A stretch of DNA of 64,000 bases from Chryseobacterium sp. SNU WT5 (GCF_007362475.1 NZ_CP041687.1:1860001-1924000), one strand, 5' to 3'; positions 27,125 through 35,912 are shown, numbered from the stretch's first letter. Numbers and translations: made by a program. Notes: generated by a model not told the origin, from the letters alone.

Positions 27125-27754
27125 TCATTTCATTTTTCTAAAAAACTTGTACAACAAATCGATTTTATTTGAACAAAGAATTGGCATTGCTTCAAAAAGA
27201 TTTTCCTCATCCCATTCCCACCATTTCATTTCCTGCAACTTTTGGATGTCATCATCGCTAAATCTCTTTTTTATTAATTTGGCTGGATTTCCCCCTACAA
27301 TTGAATAAGGTTCAACATCTTTTGTAACCAAAGCACGACTGCCAATAACAGCTCCATCTCCTATCTGAACTCCTGGCATTATCATAGCTTCACTACCAAT
27401 CCAAACATCATTCCCAACAACTGTATCTCCTGCTTTTTGAAATCCATCTTGGCTTTTACTGAAAACATCAAATTCAGACATATAAAAAAATGGAAAACTG
27501 GAAATCCAATCATATTTATGACCTTGATTACCTGCCATTATGAAACTTGCACCACTCCCTATTGAGCAGTAAGAACCGATAATTAGTTTATCGACATCAT
27601 TCCTGTCCGGAAACAGATAACGAGCACAATCATCAAATGAATGACCGTGATAATAACCGGAATAATAAGAATATTTACCCGAAATTATATTGGGATTAGT
27701 TATGTGGTCTTTGATTATTTTTCCTTTAAAAGGACTTTCGAAGAAATTTTTCAT
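27125..27754 (-). CDS. catB: chloramphenicol acetyltransferase, type B
   Basis: A 209-aa xenobiotic acetyltransferase of the left-handed beta-helix (hexapeptide repeat) class, which acetylates chloramphenicol with acetyl-CoA. Hexapeptide stretches are visible as [24 protein letters not shown] (with the catalytic His region) and [33 protein letters not shown]. The C-terminus [14 protein letters not shown] is characteristic of CatB. The cassette starts at 27057. The gene is reversed relative to the array and has its own promoter box. Confidence 0.9.
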   Translation of the reverse strand: MKNFFESPFKGKIIKDHITNPNIISGKYSYYSGYYHGHSFDDCARYLFPDRNDVDKLIIGSYCSIGSGASFIMAGNQGHKYDWISSFPFFYMSEFDVFSKSQDGFQKAGDTVVGNDVWIGSEAMIMPGVQIGDGAVIGSRALVTKDVEPYSIVGGNPAKLIKKRFSDDDIQKLQEMKWWEWDEENLFEAMPILCSNKIDLLYKFFRKMK

Positions 27755-27796
27755 TATTTAACATATTTAATTTACAATAAGACAATAAGGAGACAA

Positions 27797-27817
27797 AGAA
27801 TAGTACTAAACTATTCT
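27797..27817 (-). promoter_or_regulatory. hairpin in the catB leader
   Basis: AGAATAGT (27797-27804) and ACTATTCT (27810-27817) are perfectly complementary with a five-base loop. The hairpin lies between the promoter box and the catB start codon. A role in translational control or RNA stability is possible; nothing more specific is visible. Confidence 0.4.
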
Positions 27818-27868
27818 CTTCCTATACGTTGCGTAAAGTAAATATGCTAATCTGATAATTTCATCTGA

Positions 27869-27876
27869 CAAATATA
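27869..27876 (-). promoter_or_regulatory. -7 promoter box for the reversed catB cassette
   Basis: TATATTTG on the minus strand matches TAnnTTTG and is preceded by a T-run with TTTG. It lies about 115 bp upstream of catB and inside the cassette, so this reversed gene carries its own promoter. Confidence 0.5.
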
Positions 27877-27885
27877 CAAAAAAAC

Positions 27886-27894
27886 TACACATAA
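27886..27894 (+). other. R'' half of the catB attC, cut by IS91-like copy 2
   Basis: TACACATAA complements the catB cassette's start G|TTATGTGTA (27056-27065). The element follows at exactly the same base as in the ere attC, and the box continues with C at 30312. Confidence 0.75.
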
Positions 27895-28017
27895 TAACTA
27901 AGCTTTCGTTTTGTCTGCAAGACAAGAAATGAAAGCCCGTTGAACGGAAGCTCCAGTGGCTTTTCAACAGCATTTTGGTCCTCTTATGGGGATGTCGTTT
28001 TTAGGATTTAGAGGTAC

Positions 28018-28050
28018 AAAGCAGTTTTTTTAGAAGGACTGCTTTTTTTT
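28018..28050 (+). terminator. rho-independent terminator in the left end of copy 2
   Basis: Same AAAGCAGT/ACTGCTTT hairpin and T-run as at 24581-24613, facing transcription arriving from the cassette side. Confidence 0.7.
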
Positions 28051-28129
28051 GTGGCGTTGGGTAGCCTTTGGAAGTGGTTTTCTGCGTTTTTTCTTCGCTG
28101 CAAAACACAGTTTCCCTTACCCGCAAAGT

Positions 28130-29248
28130 TTATTTCGCAGACAAAGGTTGGGTGACGAAAAGAAAGTCCTGCGGCGGACCGCGCTGCCCGAAAACAGCAA
28201 TGGTCACCAGGTTTCCCTCCTTGCAGCACCGGCATTTATTGAGCAGCGTTTTGGGTGTTACCTCCGGGATCTTGATCTTTAAACCGGATTGCAGAGCCCG
28301 GAGTTTCCCACGTTTCCAGCTGCTGCTCAAAATCCCGTAATGGCGGATTCGCACAAACCTTCTGGGCAGAATATGAAGACTGAAGCGCCTGATAAACTCC
28401 ACATGGGATAGGGTCATCTCCTTTTTTTCGCCACCTTTCCGGTAATCTTTGTAGCCAAAACGCACTTCTTTATCGGTAACTTCTTTGATGCGGTGGTTGC
28501 TGATGGCGACTTTGTGGGTGTATCTGCCTAAATATTCGATCACCTGTTTCGGGCCGCCAAAAGGCCGCTTGGCATATACGACCCAGTTTTTGGTGAAGAG
28601 CCTGTCCATGAGGTGGGCATCTTTAATTCCACAAGCCTTTAATGAAGCCACAAACTTCGCGCGGAAGACTTTGCTCATCGCTTTTACGGAGAACAGATAT
28701 TTATCGGTTCGTACTTTCTTTTTCCATCTGCCCTGCCTGTTGATGCCACCACCCGGAACAATACAGTGCAGGTGCGGATGCAGGCTCAGGTTTTGTCCCC
28801 AAGTGTGTAGAATGGCAATCATTCCCAGTTGGATTCCTTCGGTGTTACCGAATTGGTTTAAAGTCGCCCAGGCGGCTTCAAATAAGGTTTTGTAAACAAG
28901 GGTGGGATTGGCAATGGACAAACCGTTCAGTTCTTCAGGAAGCGTAAAAACCAGATGATAATAGCTGCACGGCAGCAAGTCCGCTTCACGTTTCCGGATC
29001 CATTCTTCCTTTTTGTGTCCCTGACACTGGGGACAGTGACGGTTTCTGCAGGAGTTGTAACTGATGCTCATATTTCCGCATTCGTCACACGCATCGATAT
29101 GACCACCCAAAGCTGAAGTGCGGCAATATGATAGAGCCCGAAGCGTTTTTTCCTGATGAACCGTAAAATTCCGGGCCGATAGATTGAGTTTACGAAGAAC
29201 ATCTGCAACGCCTCCGTTTTGATGCTTTGCCTTACTTCGGGATTCCAT
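28130..29248 (-). CDS. IS91-family (HUH, Y1) transposase, copy 2
   Basis: Identical product to that of 24693-25811: zinc cluster CDECGN/CRNRHCPQC, HUH motif HPHLHC and nucleophile region YLGRYTHK. Start ATG 29248 overlaps the recombinase stop. Identity of the two copies points to recent transposition or gene conversion. Confidence 0.9.
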   Translation of the reverse strand: MESRSKAKHQNGGVADVLRKLNLSARNFTVHQEKTLRALSYCRTSALGGHIDACDECGNMSISYNSCRNRHCPQCQGHKKEEWIRKREADLLPCSYYHLVFTLPEELNGLSIANPTLVYKTLFEAAWATLNQFGNTEGIQLGMIAILHTWGQNLSLHPHLHCIVPGGGINRQGRWKKKVRTDKYLFSVKAMSKVFRAKFVASLKACGIKDAHLMDRLFTKNWVVYAKRPFGGPKQVIEYLGRYTHKVAISNHRIKEVTDKEVRFGYKDYRKGGEKKEMTLSHVEFIRRFSLHILPRRFVRIRHYGILSSSWKRGKLRALQSGLKIKIPEVTPKTLLNKCRCCKEGNLVTIAVFGQRGPPQDFLFVTQPLSAK

Positions 29249-30232
29249 TTTTGCGGCATAAAGCGAAAACGGTATCCAGAGGGCTGTGCGGCTGCTGATC
29301 CGATAGCTGGCAGACATGGAGGTATTCCATCGTCGATTCAATTCTTTCATGACCCATAAGTTTCTGAACCATGATGATCGGAACGCCGTCTTCCAGCAGA
29401 TGCGTGGCGTAGCTGTGGCGCAAAGTGTGGGTGTGGACTTCTTTGGTGATGCCGGCTTTTTTAGAAATGGTTTTGATCACCCACTGAACGCCGCGCTGGC
29501 TGTAGCGGGAATCAAAATCCGGTTTCTGTAAAGCGTTTTGATGTGTTTTTAAATCAATCTCCTCAATATTCCTGTTATGGTTCCCATTGAATAAATACTG
29601 ATCCGGATTTTCAATACTGATGAAGGTTTTCAAGCCTCTGATTAAATGTTCGGACAGGGGAACATACCGGTCTTTGCCGCCTTTACCCTGCACGATATGC
29701 AGCATCTTCCGGTCGAAATCCAAATGCTGAAGCTTGATATTTCTTACTTCCATACAGCGCAGTCCGCAACCGTAGATCAGGCCGATGAGCAGTTTGTGTT
29801 TCAGGAGTTCGGCACTTTGAAGCATTCGCCAGATTTCTTCACGGCTTAAAATAGTGGGAAGTTTTTTCACTTTTGGAATCGCGGGAAGATGGAGGTAGCT
29901 GTAAGGCAAGCCTTCGGTTTTCAGCAAAAACCGCAGTCCGTAAACGGTATGTTTAAAGTACGACTGAGAAGGGGTTTTTGATCGCTTTTGAAGTTCAAAA
30001 AGGTAATCTTTAATGTCTTCCGGGTCTAATTCGGTAGGGACTTTACCGAAATGAAGCGCTAAGGCTGCAACGTGACGGGAATAATTGTCGAAGGTACGCT
30101 TGCTTCTGCCCAGGATGGAGATATTTCTTTCGAAGCGTTGCAGAAGTTCGGCAAAACCGTTAACTTCGCTCGAGGCACGATTCAGGAATTTGTTGGTCCT
30201 TAAATCCTCCGGAGATTTTTTTTTGTAGCCAT
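29232..30232 (-). CDS. tyrosine recombinase of IS91-like copy 2, needs -1 shift at its start
   Basis: Same protein as at 25795-26795. The start ATG at 30232 is followed by a nine-A run (30216-30224 on the plus strand as T's) that leaves the main frame one base out. Catalytic residues are intact, so only the entry to the frame is unusual. Confidence 0.8.
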
Positions 30233-30311
30233 TTGATGAGTTTTTTAAGGGTTAATAAAAACAAAGTTACTAAAACGGCGAATGGGAAAAGCTACCGGAG
30301 GTTTAGTTCAA

Positions 30312-30495
30312 CATCGCATTGGCAAAATGGCGGGTTAAGTGCAAAACTGAACTTTCGTGCTTTTTTATCCGCCGAATGTGTTCCACATTCAGCTTTTTTT
30401 TAATAAATTAGCTTCTTTGGAAACACATCGGCTACGTTATTGCTAAATTGAACTTTCGGCTCAATTTATCCGCCACTTCGCCAATGCGTTTCCCG
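30312..30495 (+). other. remaining attC of the catB cassette
   Basis: Strongly similar to 26875-27056 (same outer arms ATCGCATTGGCAAAATGG and CCGCCACTTCGCCAATGCG), with differences in the loop. Ends at the crossover G30495. Confidence 0.7.
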
Positions 30496-30527
30496 TTGTA
30501 CGACATAGTAAAACCGAACCAAACAAA

Positions 30528-31391
30528 ATGAAAGTCAGAGAAGAAAAGTTAAGAACAATTATAGAATGGTCGGAGAAAAACGAAGATGTAAGAGTTCTTC
30601 TTCTGACAAGTTCACTTGTAAATCCTTTAGCACTTGTTGACGAATTTAGTGATTTAGACATTGAATTTGTTTTTGAGGATAATACAAATTACATTTCAGA
30701 CAAAAGCTGGACGCTTAAATTCGGAAATCCAATTGCTATGATTGAAGAAGACGAAAGTTGTTTTAACCATAAACACGCAATGAAAATGCTACTTTATGAA
30801 GACGGTGTGAAAGTAGATTTTAAACTTTACAGCAAATCAAAATTTATAAAGGAAACGCAAGAGAAAGAATTACCAGAAGATTGGGATATTGGTTATAAAA
30901 TTTTAATTGATAAAGATGGTATTACAAAGCAAATGCTGAAACCAACTTATCAAATTTCCATTATCAAAAAACCGTCTGAAAAAGAGTTTCAAAATCTAAT
31001 AAACGATTTTTGGTGGGACACAACTTACGTGGCAAAGTGTCTTGTGAGAGATGAAATATTCTATGCGAAATTTATGTCGGAAACCGTTATTCGCACAGAA
31101 TATCTAATTCCTTTAATTGAATGGCACATTGCAAGTGAACACAATTGGAACATAACGACCAATAAATATGGACGACTTTTCAAAAAGTATCTTAACCAGG
31201 AAATGTGGGCTAAAACAGAACAAACATTTTCAGGGAGCGATATAAAGGAAAATTGGACTGCTCTATTTTCAATGACTGATTTAGTTTCAGAAATAGGAAC
31301 TGAATTGTCAAAAAAATTAGAGTACAAATACCCGGATAAATTAGAAAATGACATACGAAAATATTTAGCTGGACTAAAACCCAAAACATAA
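30528..31391 (+). CDS. aadS: aminoglycoside 6-adenylyltransferase AadS
   Basis: A 287-aa nucleotidyltransferase that adenylylates streptomycin. The nucleotide motif reads LLTSSLVNPLALVDEFSDLDIEFVF, with DLDIE as the metal site; the usual GS of the family is replaced by SS. FWWDTTYVAKCL and ETVIRTEYLIPLIEWHI are typical AadS/AadE-type C-terminal blocks. Sequence recognised as AadS of Bacteroidota. It is a forward-oriented cassette, 32 bp inside the boundary at 30496, followed by its attC 4 bp after the stop. The array promoter is now separated from it by two terminator-bearing IS copies. Confidence 0.9.
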   Translation: MKVREEKLRTIIEWSEKNEDVRVLLLTSSLVNPLALVDEFSDLDIEFVFEDNTNYISDKSWTLKFGNPIAMIEEDESCFNHKHAMKMLLYEDGVKVDFKLYSKSKFIKETQEKELPEDWDIGYKILIDKDGITKQMLKPTYQISIIKKPSEKEFQNLINDFWWDTTYVAKCLVRDEIFYAKFMSETVIRTEYLIPLIEWHIASEHNWNITTNKYGRLFKKYLNQEMWAKTEQTFSGSDIKENWTALFSMTDLVSEIGTELSKKLEYKYPDKLENDIRKYLAGLKPKT

Positions 31392-31395
31392 CTAC

Positions 31396-31524
31396 GTCGT
31401 ACAACATCGTATTGGCAATAGGCGGGCTGAACGGCTTCGTATCAACGGAAGTGCAAAATTCAACTTCTGTTCTTCGATTAAAGTTCAGTGCTAAAAATCC
31501 CGCCCATCGCCAATACGCGGCACG
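31396..31524 (+). other. attC-like site of the aadS cassette
   Basis: R'' GTCGTACAAC (31396-31405) complements the cassette's start G|TTGTACGAC (30495-30504). Arms CGTATTGGCAATAGGCGGG and CCCGCCCATCGCCAATACG pair almost completely. Crossover G is 31524. Confidence 0.8.
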
Positions 31525-31548
31525 TTATCTGTCATTTTAAAAAAAAGT

Positions 31549-32688
31549 ATGAAAAGAACAATTTTTACAATTTTAGCAACTTTACTTATTAGTTTCTCTT
31601 TTGCTCAAAATTATGAACAACAAATAGCGAAAGCAGAAGAATTTGTAAGCAAAAAAGATTTTTGTAACGCTTATGAAATATTTAAACCTCTATTAATAGA
31701 TAGTAATCAAGGTACCATATACGACTATTACTATGCTTCTCTTTCTGCTGTCAATTGTAAAAAAGACGAAGATGCTTTAAACTGGCTTAATGTTGCTGCT
31801 GAAAAAGGTTTAGGATTAAAAGATGGAGAAATAGATTTTATTAAAAAAGATAAAAATTTCAAGGAATTAAAAAGCACAGAAAAATGGGCTTCAATTATCA
31901 ACACTATGCAAAATAAATTTGCAGATAAAAAATTAATTGAAGAAGCAAAATCTAAAAAATGGGTTTCCACTATAACAAAGAATGCTATTCAAAAAAAAAG
32001 ATCAAAATTTAATACCGCCAATTCTGGCTTTGCATTATATTATTCAAGCGCGGAAAATATCAATGTTCCATATTTAGTCTTTGTTCCCAAAAATTACAAC
32101 GCTAATAAACCTACAAAAGCGATAATATATCTACACGGAGGAATTAATTCGACAGAAAATTTCAATTTTGATAAACCTGAAATAACGCAAGAACCAATTT
32201 TTAAAGTTGCAGACCATTTTAATTCCATAATTATTTATCCATTTGGTAAGAAAGATTTTGGCTGGATGAATCAAAAAAAGGCTTTTCAGAACATCTATAA
32301 AATTCTGACTCAAGTTAAATCTACTTATAATATAGATAAAAAAAATATTTATTTGGGAGGAATGTCAAATGGTGGCACAGCAACTTTTTGGTTTGCTTCT
32401 CAAAGACCAAGTATTTTTACAGGTTTTTATGCGATTTCTGCTAATCCTAAATTAGAGATTGGAAATATTAATTTCAATTTCGATAAACCTTTTTATGAAA
32501 TCCATACAAAAGATGATTCTGTTTTTAAGTTTGATGATGTAGAAAAAATATATAACACAAACAAGTCAAGGAATTGGCATTTTGAATCTATAGCAAATGG
32601 TGACCACGGAATTATCTATCAACAAAACGGAAATGAAGTTCTAGAAAACTTGCTGAAAGAATTAATTGAAAATAAAAACGCCAGATAA
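31549..32688 (+). CDS. secreted alpha/beta-hydrolase (esterase-like) with TPR-like N-terminus
   Basis: A 379-aa exported protein. Signal peptide LATLLISFSFAQ, then about 100 residues of helical repeat resembling a TPR segment (YEIFKPLLID, ALNWLNVAAEKGLG). The hydrolase domain follows: oxyanion region IIYLHGG, nucleophile elbow GGMSNGG (GxSxG) and a late His in NGDHGII. PHB-depolymerase/feruloyl-esterase-like proteins share this plan. Substrate unknown; the company of Ere and other drug-modifying cassettes raises the option of drug hydrolysis. Its stop codon TAA lies inside the attC R'' box (CCAGATAAC). Confidence 0.8.
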   Translation: MKRTIFTILATLLISFSFAQNYEQQIAKAEEFVSKKDFCNAYEIFKPLLIDSNQGTIYDYYYASLSAVNCKKDEDALNWLNVAAEKGLGLKDGEIDFIKKDKNFKELKSTEKWASIINTMQNKFADKKLIEEAKSKKWVSTITKNAIQKKRSKFNTANSGFALYYSSAENINVPYLVFVPKNYNANKPTKAIIYLHGGINSTENFNFDKPEITQEPIFKVADHFNSIIIYPFGKKDFGWMNQKKAFQNIYKILTQVKSTYNIDKKNIYLGGMSNGGTATFWFASQRPSIFTGFYAISANPKLEIGNINFNFDKPFYEIHTKDDSVFKFDDVEKIYNTNKSRNWHFESIANGDHGIIYQQNGNEVLENLLKELIENKNAR

Positions 32689-32806
32689 CATCGTATTGGC
32701 AATAGCGCGGAGGAATCGCAATTTTAATTATTTTTGATATTCCGCAGATTATTTTATAATAAGAAAAAGTCCGCGTTAAAGCCGCACCATCGCCAATACG
32801 TAACCG
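32681..32806 (+). other. attC-like site of the hydrolase cassette
   Basis: R'' CCAGATAAC (32681-32689) pairs with the cassette's start G|TTATCTG (31524-31531), with one mismatch beyond. Arms CGTATTGGCAATAGCGCGG and CACCATCGCCAATACG follow. Crossover G is 32806. The hydrolase stop codon is inside R''. Confidence 0.78.
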
Positions 32807-32820
32807 TTATCTGCCATATT

Positions 32821-33375
32821 ATGAAGAGATTCGCTGTAGTAATTCTGATATTTTTATTTAACACTGTAAGTTCACAAAATAGGATTTATGAAATATCATT
32901 TTGTGGAAGAGAGCAAAATGTAATATTAAGAGAAAAAAATAATAAAAAATTTTCTGGAACTATCAATTCAAAATTTCATAAACAAAAAAGTAAAAGGGAC
33001 ATAACCAAAACAAAGAGAATAAATAAGAATATTGCGAAAATAATTATAAATGACCTTAAGAATAATGGAATATTACAATTGAAAAATGAGGATGACAAAA
33101 TTAATTGTGGTGACTTTTATCTAGATGGCGATATACTAAATTTTACAGTGACAGAAAATAAAATCATTCTTAACAAGGGTTTTGATGAAGTCTATCCAGA
33201 AAGTGAATCAAAAACAATTGAACCAAATGAATGTCGAAGAAAGGCTCAATTTTTAGCCACAATTATTGACAAACAATTAAATCTTAAAAAATTACATTCG
33301 CAACAGTTCAAAAAACTTGGTTCTGGAACTTGCTACTGGACAGGAATTTCACAAGTATGTATTAAAAAGAAATGA
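32821..33375 (+). CDS. small secreted protein of unknown function (cassette gene)
   Basis: A 184-aa protein; the start at 32821 gives a signal peptide (FAVVILIFLFNTVSSQ), whereas earlier in-frame starts lie in the preceding attC. The mature part is basic with four Cys (FCGREQNV, INCGDFYL, NECRRKAQ, TCYWTGISQVC) that could form disulfides. No family recognised. It is a forward-oriented cassette beginning at 32807; its attC is interrupted by the third IS91-like element 8 bp after the stop. Confidence 0.7.
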   Translation: MKRFAVVILIFLFNTVSSQNRIYEISFCGREQNVILREKNNKKFSGTINSKFHKQKSKRDITKTKRINKNIAKIIINDLKNNGILQLKNEDDKINCGDFYLDGDILNFTVTENKIILNKGFDEVYPESESKTIEPNECRRKAQFLATIIDKQLNLKKLHSQQFKKLGSGTCYWTGISQVCIKKK

Positions 33376-33382
33376 AAAATAC

Positions 33383-33391
33383 GGCAGATAA
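33383..33391 (+). other. R'' half of the last attC, cut by IS91-like element 3
   Basis: GGCAGATAA complements the cassette's start G|TTATCTGCC (32806-32815). The insertion point is the same AA|C position as in the other two interrupted attC sites, although this element is a different subtype. Confidence 0.75.
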
Positions 33392-33517
33392 TAGCTAAGT
33401 TTTCGTTGCGTGCGCAGCACGAACAATGAAAACCCTGTTGAACGGAACCTTCGGCAGCTTTTGGTTGGGTATTTTCCCACACTATGGGTTTATCGACAAA
33501 AGATTTTTAGAGATACA

Positions 33518-33545
33518 AGAGACTTTGAGAAGAGTCTCTTTTTTT
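33518..33545 (+). terminator. rho-independent terminator in the left end of element 3
   Basis: AGAGACT (33518-33524) pairs with AGTCTCT (33533-33539), followed by seven T's. Sequence differs from the terminator in copies 1 and 2, but position and orientation are the same, so function rather than sequence is conserved. Confidence 0.7.
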
Positions 33546-33625
33546 GTGGGTGATTTTGGCGAGTTTTTCTTGGTTTTATCGTGCTTTCCTTCACGTTAGG
33601 TTAACATTTCCCTTACCCAAATCCG

Positions 33626-34792
33626 CTAAAATGCAGATTTAGGAGCAGGTAAATTTCGGCTCATCTCCAAAAACCAACTTGGCGGACCTCGTAGATCGAA
33701 CGTGGCAATCGTCACAAGATTTCCATCTTTACAACACGTACATTTCGGCTGAAAAGCTTTTGGCGGAAGCTTTTCTTTGGGCTGGATGCCTAAATTTTGT
33801 TGTAGATTTTTAAGTTTGATACGCTTCCAGGTGCTGCTCAAAAAACCATAATGACGGATTTTTACAAATCTTTTCGGTAAAATATGCATCACAAAACGGC
33901 GGATAAACTCTTCATGGCTCAAAACCATCTGCTTTTTGATGCCTTTTTGGCGGTAATCTTTGTAAGAAAAAGTTACCGTTTCCGCGTCAATTTTCCTGAT
34001 TCTCTGGTTGCTGATGGCGATTTTATGCGTGTATCTGCCCAAATATTCTACCACAGATTTTGGGCTTCCAAAAGGCTTTTTGGCGTAAACAACCCAAGAC
34101 TTTTCCCACAGATTTTGCCTGATTTTGGTATACTCTTCAAAGTTTTTATCTTTTAATTTCTCACAAAATTTAGCCCTGAAAACTTTACTCAAAGCCTTTA
34201 CCGGAAACAAAAATTTGCCGTCTGAACGTAGATTTTTCCAAGCTCCGCTTTCATCCACTCCACCGCCCGGAACAATGCAGTGCAAATGCGGATGAAGGCT
34301 CAGATTCTGCCCCCAAGTGTGCAAAACAGCAATCATTCCCATTTTTAAACCTCGATTTTCACCAAACGTTTGAAGCGTTTCCCAGGCAGATTCAAATAAA
34401 AAATCGTACAACATTTTGGGCTCGTGAAGCGCGGTTTTGTTCAATACATCAGGAAGCGTAAAAACCACGTGGAAATAAGGTACCGGAAGCAGTTCGGTTT
34501 CCCGATTTTCAATCCATTGCTCTCGGTTTTTGCTCTGACATTTTGGGCAATGACGGTTTCGGCAGGAGTTGTAACTGATGCTTACATTTCCACATTCATC
34601 ACAAGCGTCAATATGACCACCCAAAGCAGAGGTACGGCATTTTTTCAACGCTGAAAGTGTTCGTAATTGCCAAGAATTAAGTCCTAAATCTTCCAATTTT
34701 GAACCTAATTTGTTTAAAACATCGGCGACTTCGTATTGAGGTTGAGATTGAGGTTGAACTGACTGTTTTTTTGAGGTTTTTAAACCGCTCAT
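33626..34792 (-). CDS. IS91-family (HUH, Y1) transposase, subtype B
   Basis: About 388 aa from ATG 34792, overlapping the recombinase TGA as ATGA. The frame is open further upstream, but that part is the shadow of the recombinase gene. Zinc cluster CDECGN and CRNRHCPKC, HUH motif HPHLHCIVPGGG, nucleophile region YLGRYTHKIAISNQR. It is clearly homologous to the transposase of copies 1 and 2 throughout. Confidence 0.9.
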   Translation of the reverse strand: MSGLKTSKKQSVQPQSQPQYEVADVLNKLGSKLEDLGLNSWQLRTLSALKKCRTSALGGHIDACDECGNVSISYNSCRNRHCPKCQSKNREQWIENRETELLPVPYFHVVFTLPDVLNKTALHEPKMLYDFLFESAWETLQTFGENRGLKMGMIAVLHTWGQNLSLHPHLHCIVPGGGVDESGAWKNLRSDGKFLFPVKALSKVFRAKFCEKLKDKNFEEYTKIRQNLWEKSWVVYAKKPFGSPKSVVEYLGRYTHKIAISNQRIRKIDAETVTFSYKDYRQKGIKKQMVLSHEEFIRRFVMHILPKRFVKIRHYGFLSSTWKRIKLKNLQQNLGIQPKEKLPPKAFQPKCTCCKDGNLVTIATFDLRGPPSWFLEMSRNLPAPKSAF

Positions 34793-35738
34793 TTTTTCCC
34801 AAATTCTGAAAAAAGGGTATCGAGCGGTGAAAAGAGTTTTTGGGTTGAAAGCTGGGCAATTTGAAGATAAACCAGCGTGGTATCGATACTTTCGTGACCG
34901 AGAAGATTTTTGATGCTCAAAATATCCATCCCATCTTCCAGAAGATGCGTCGCAAAACTGTGCCGAAGCGTATGGACACTCACTTCTTTCAGGATATTTG
35001 CCGTTTTTGATGCCTGCTTTACCGCCCACTGAACGCCGCGCTGGGAGTAACGGGAATCGAAATCGCCACCAGCACGCCCTCCACGAGGTTCTCCAAAGAG
35101 ATAATCTTCCGGTTTTTCCGCTTCGATATACTTTTTGAGCCCACGAATCAGATGTTCGGAAAGTGGTAAATAGCGGTCTTTTTTGCCTTTTCCCTGAACC
35201 ACTTTGAGTTGTTTTCGACCAAAATCTAAGTCGCACAAACGGAGATTTCGAACTTCCATACAGCGCAATCCGCAGCCGTAAAGAATGCCGATCAAAATTT
35301 TATGTTTTAAAAGTTTACAGCCGGACAACATCTGCCAAACCTCCTGTTTACTAAGCACTACAGGCAGTTTTTTCTCTCTTTTAATTTCCGGAAGACTCAA
35401 ATAATCATAGCTCAAACCTTCCGATTTAAGCAGAAATCGAAGTCCGTAAACGGTGTGTTTAAAATACGACTGTGAAGGTGATTTTGATTTTTTCTGAAGG
35501 TAAAAAAGGTAATCGTGAATTTGCTCGGGATCCAATTCTGTAGGAATTTTTCCGAAATGTAGCGACACCGCAGCGACGTGTCTGGAGTAATTTTGAAAGG
35601 TACTTTGGCTTCTTCCCAATACAGAAACCGTACGTTCAAACCTATGCAAAAGCTCCGCAAATCCCGGAACTTCGCGCTTTGCCTGATTGATGATCTTGTT
35701 TTCTCTAAGCTCTTCTACACTCTTTTTTTTGTTGCCAT
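34789..35738 (-). CDS. tyrosine recombinase of element 3, needs -1 shift at its start
   Basis: About 316 aa if read from ATG 35738. After ATG GCA AC comes a run of eight A's (35723-35730 as T's); eight put the ATG out of frame with a stop after seven codons, while nine would join MATKKKSVEELRENK to the open frame. The catalytic region has GCGLRCMEVRN, KGKKDR, HTLRHSFATHL, GHESIDTT and Tyr in VYLQIA, ending in SPLDTLF. The one-base deficit parallels the other elements despite different flanking sequence. Confidence 0.8.
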
Positions 35739-35811
35739 TTTACTGATTTTTAATTAGTTTTACAAAGTAACTAAATATAGCGCTGAGAAAGCTACCGAAG
35801 GTTTAGTTCAA

Positions 35812-35912
35812 CATTGTATTGGCAAAATGCGGGATGAAGTCTTGAATTGAAAAGCCTAAATATTTAGCCGCATATGCTTTTCAATTCCACTTTTTTTAGT
35901 AATTTAGTCATT
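35812..35912 (+). other. truncated terminal attC of the array
   Basis: Starts with the C of R'' and ATTGTATTGGCAAAATGCGGG, typical of the left arm, but no matching right arm or G|TT crossover follows. The sequence passes into an ssb fragment at about 35,910. The array therefore ends inside this site. Confidence 0.6.

Larger units (their letters stand above)
27895..30311 (-). mobile_element. IS91-like element, copy 2 (same as copy 1)
   Basis: Every landmark of copy 1 recurs at an offset of 3437 bp: both gene products, the terminator, the A9 run and the ends. The insertion is again at the AA|C of an attC R'' box, this time in the catB cassette. Together the two copies bracket catB and provide long identical arms for recombination. 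Confidence 0.82.
33392..35811 (-). mobile_element. IS91-like element, subtype B
   Basis: About 2420 bp, same layout as copies 1 and 2 but clearly diverged in sequence. Left end TAGCTAAGTTTTCGTTGCG, right end CGAAGGTTTAGTTCAA; no target duplication. Two minus-strand genes overlap as ATGA. It interrupts the attC of the small secreted-protein cassette. Confidence 0.82.

Noticed and set aside
33626..35236. 536-aa version of the element 3 transposase
   Set aside because: The first about 148 codons overlap the recombinase gene in another frame and are Arg/Ser-rich shadow sequence; the ATG at 34792 gives the family's usual length.
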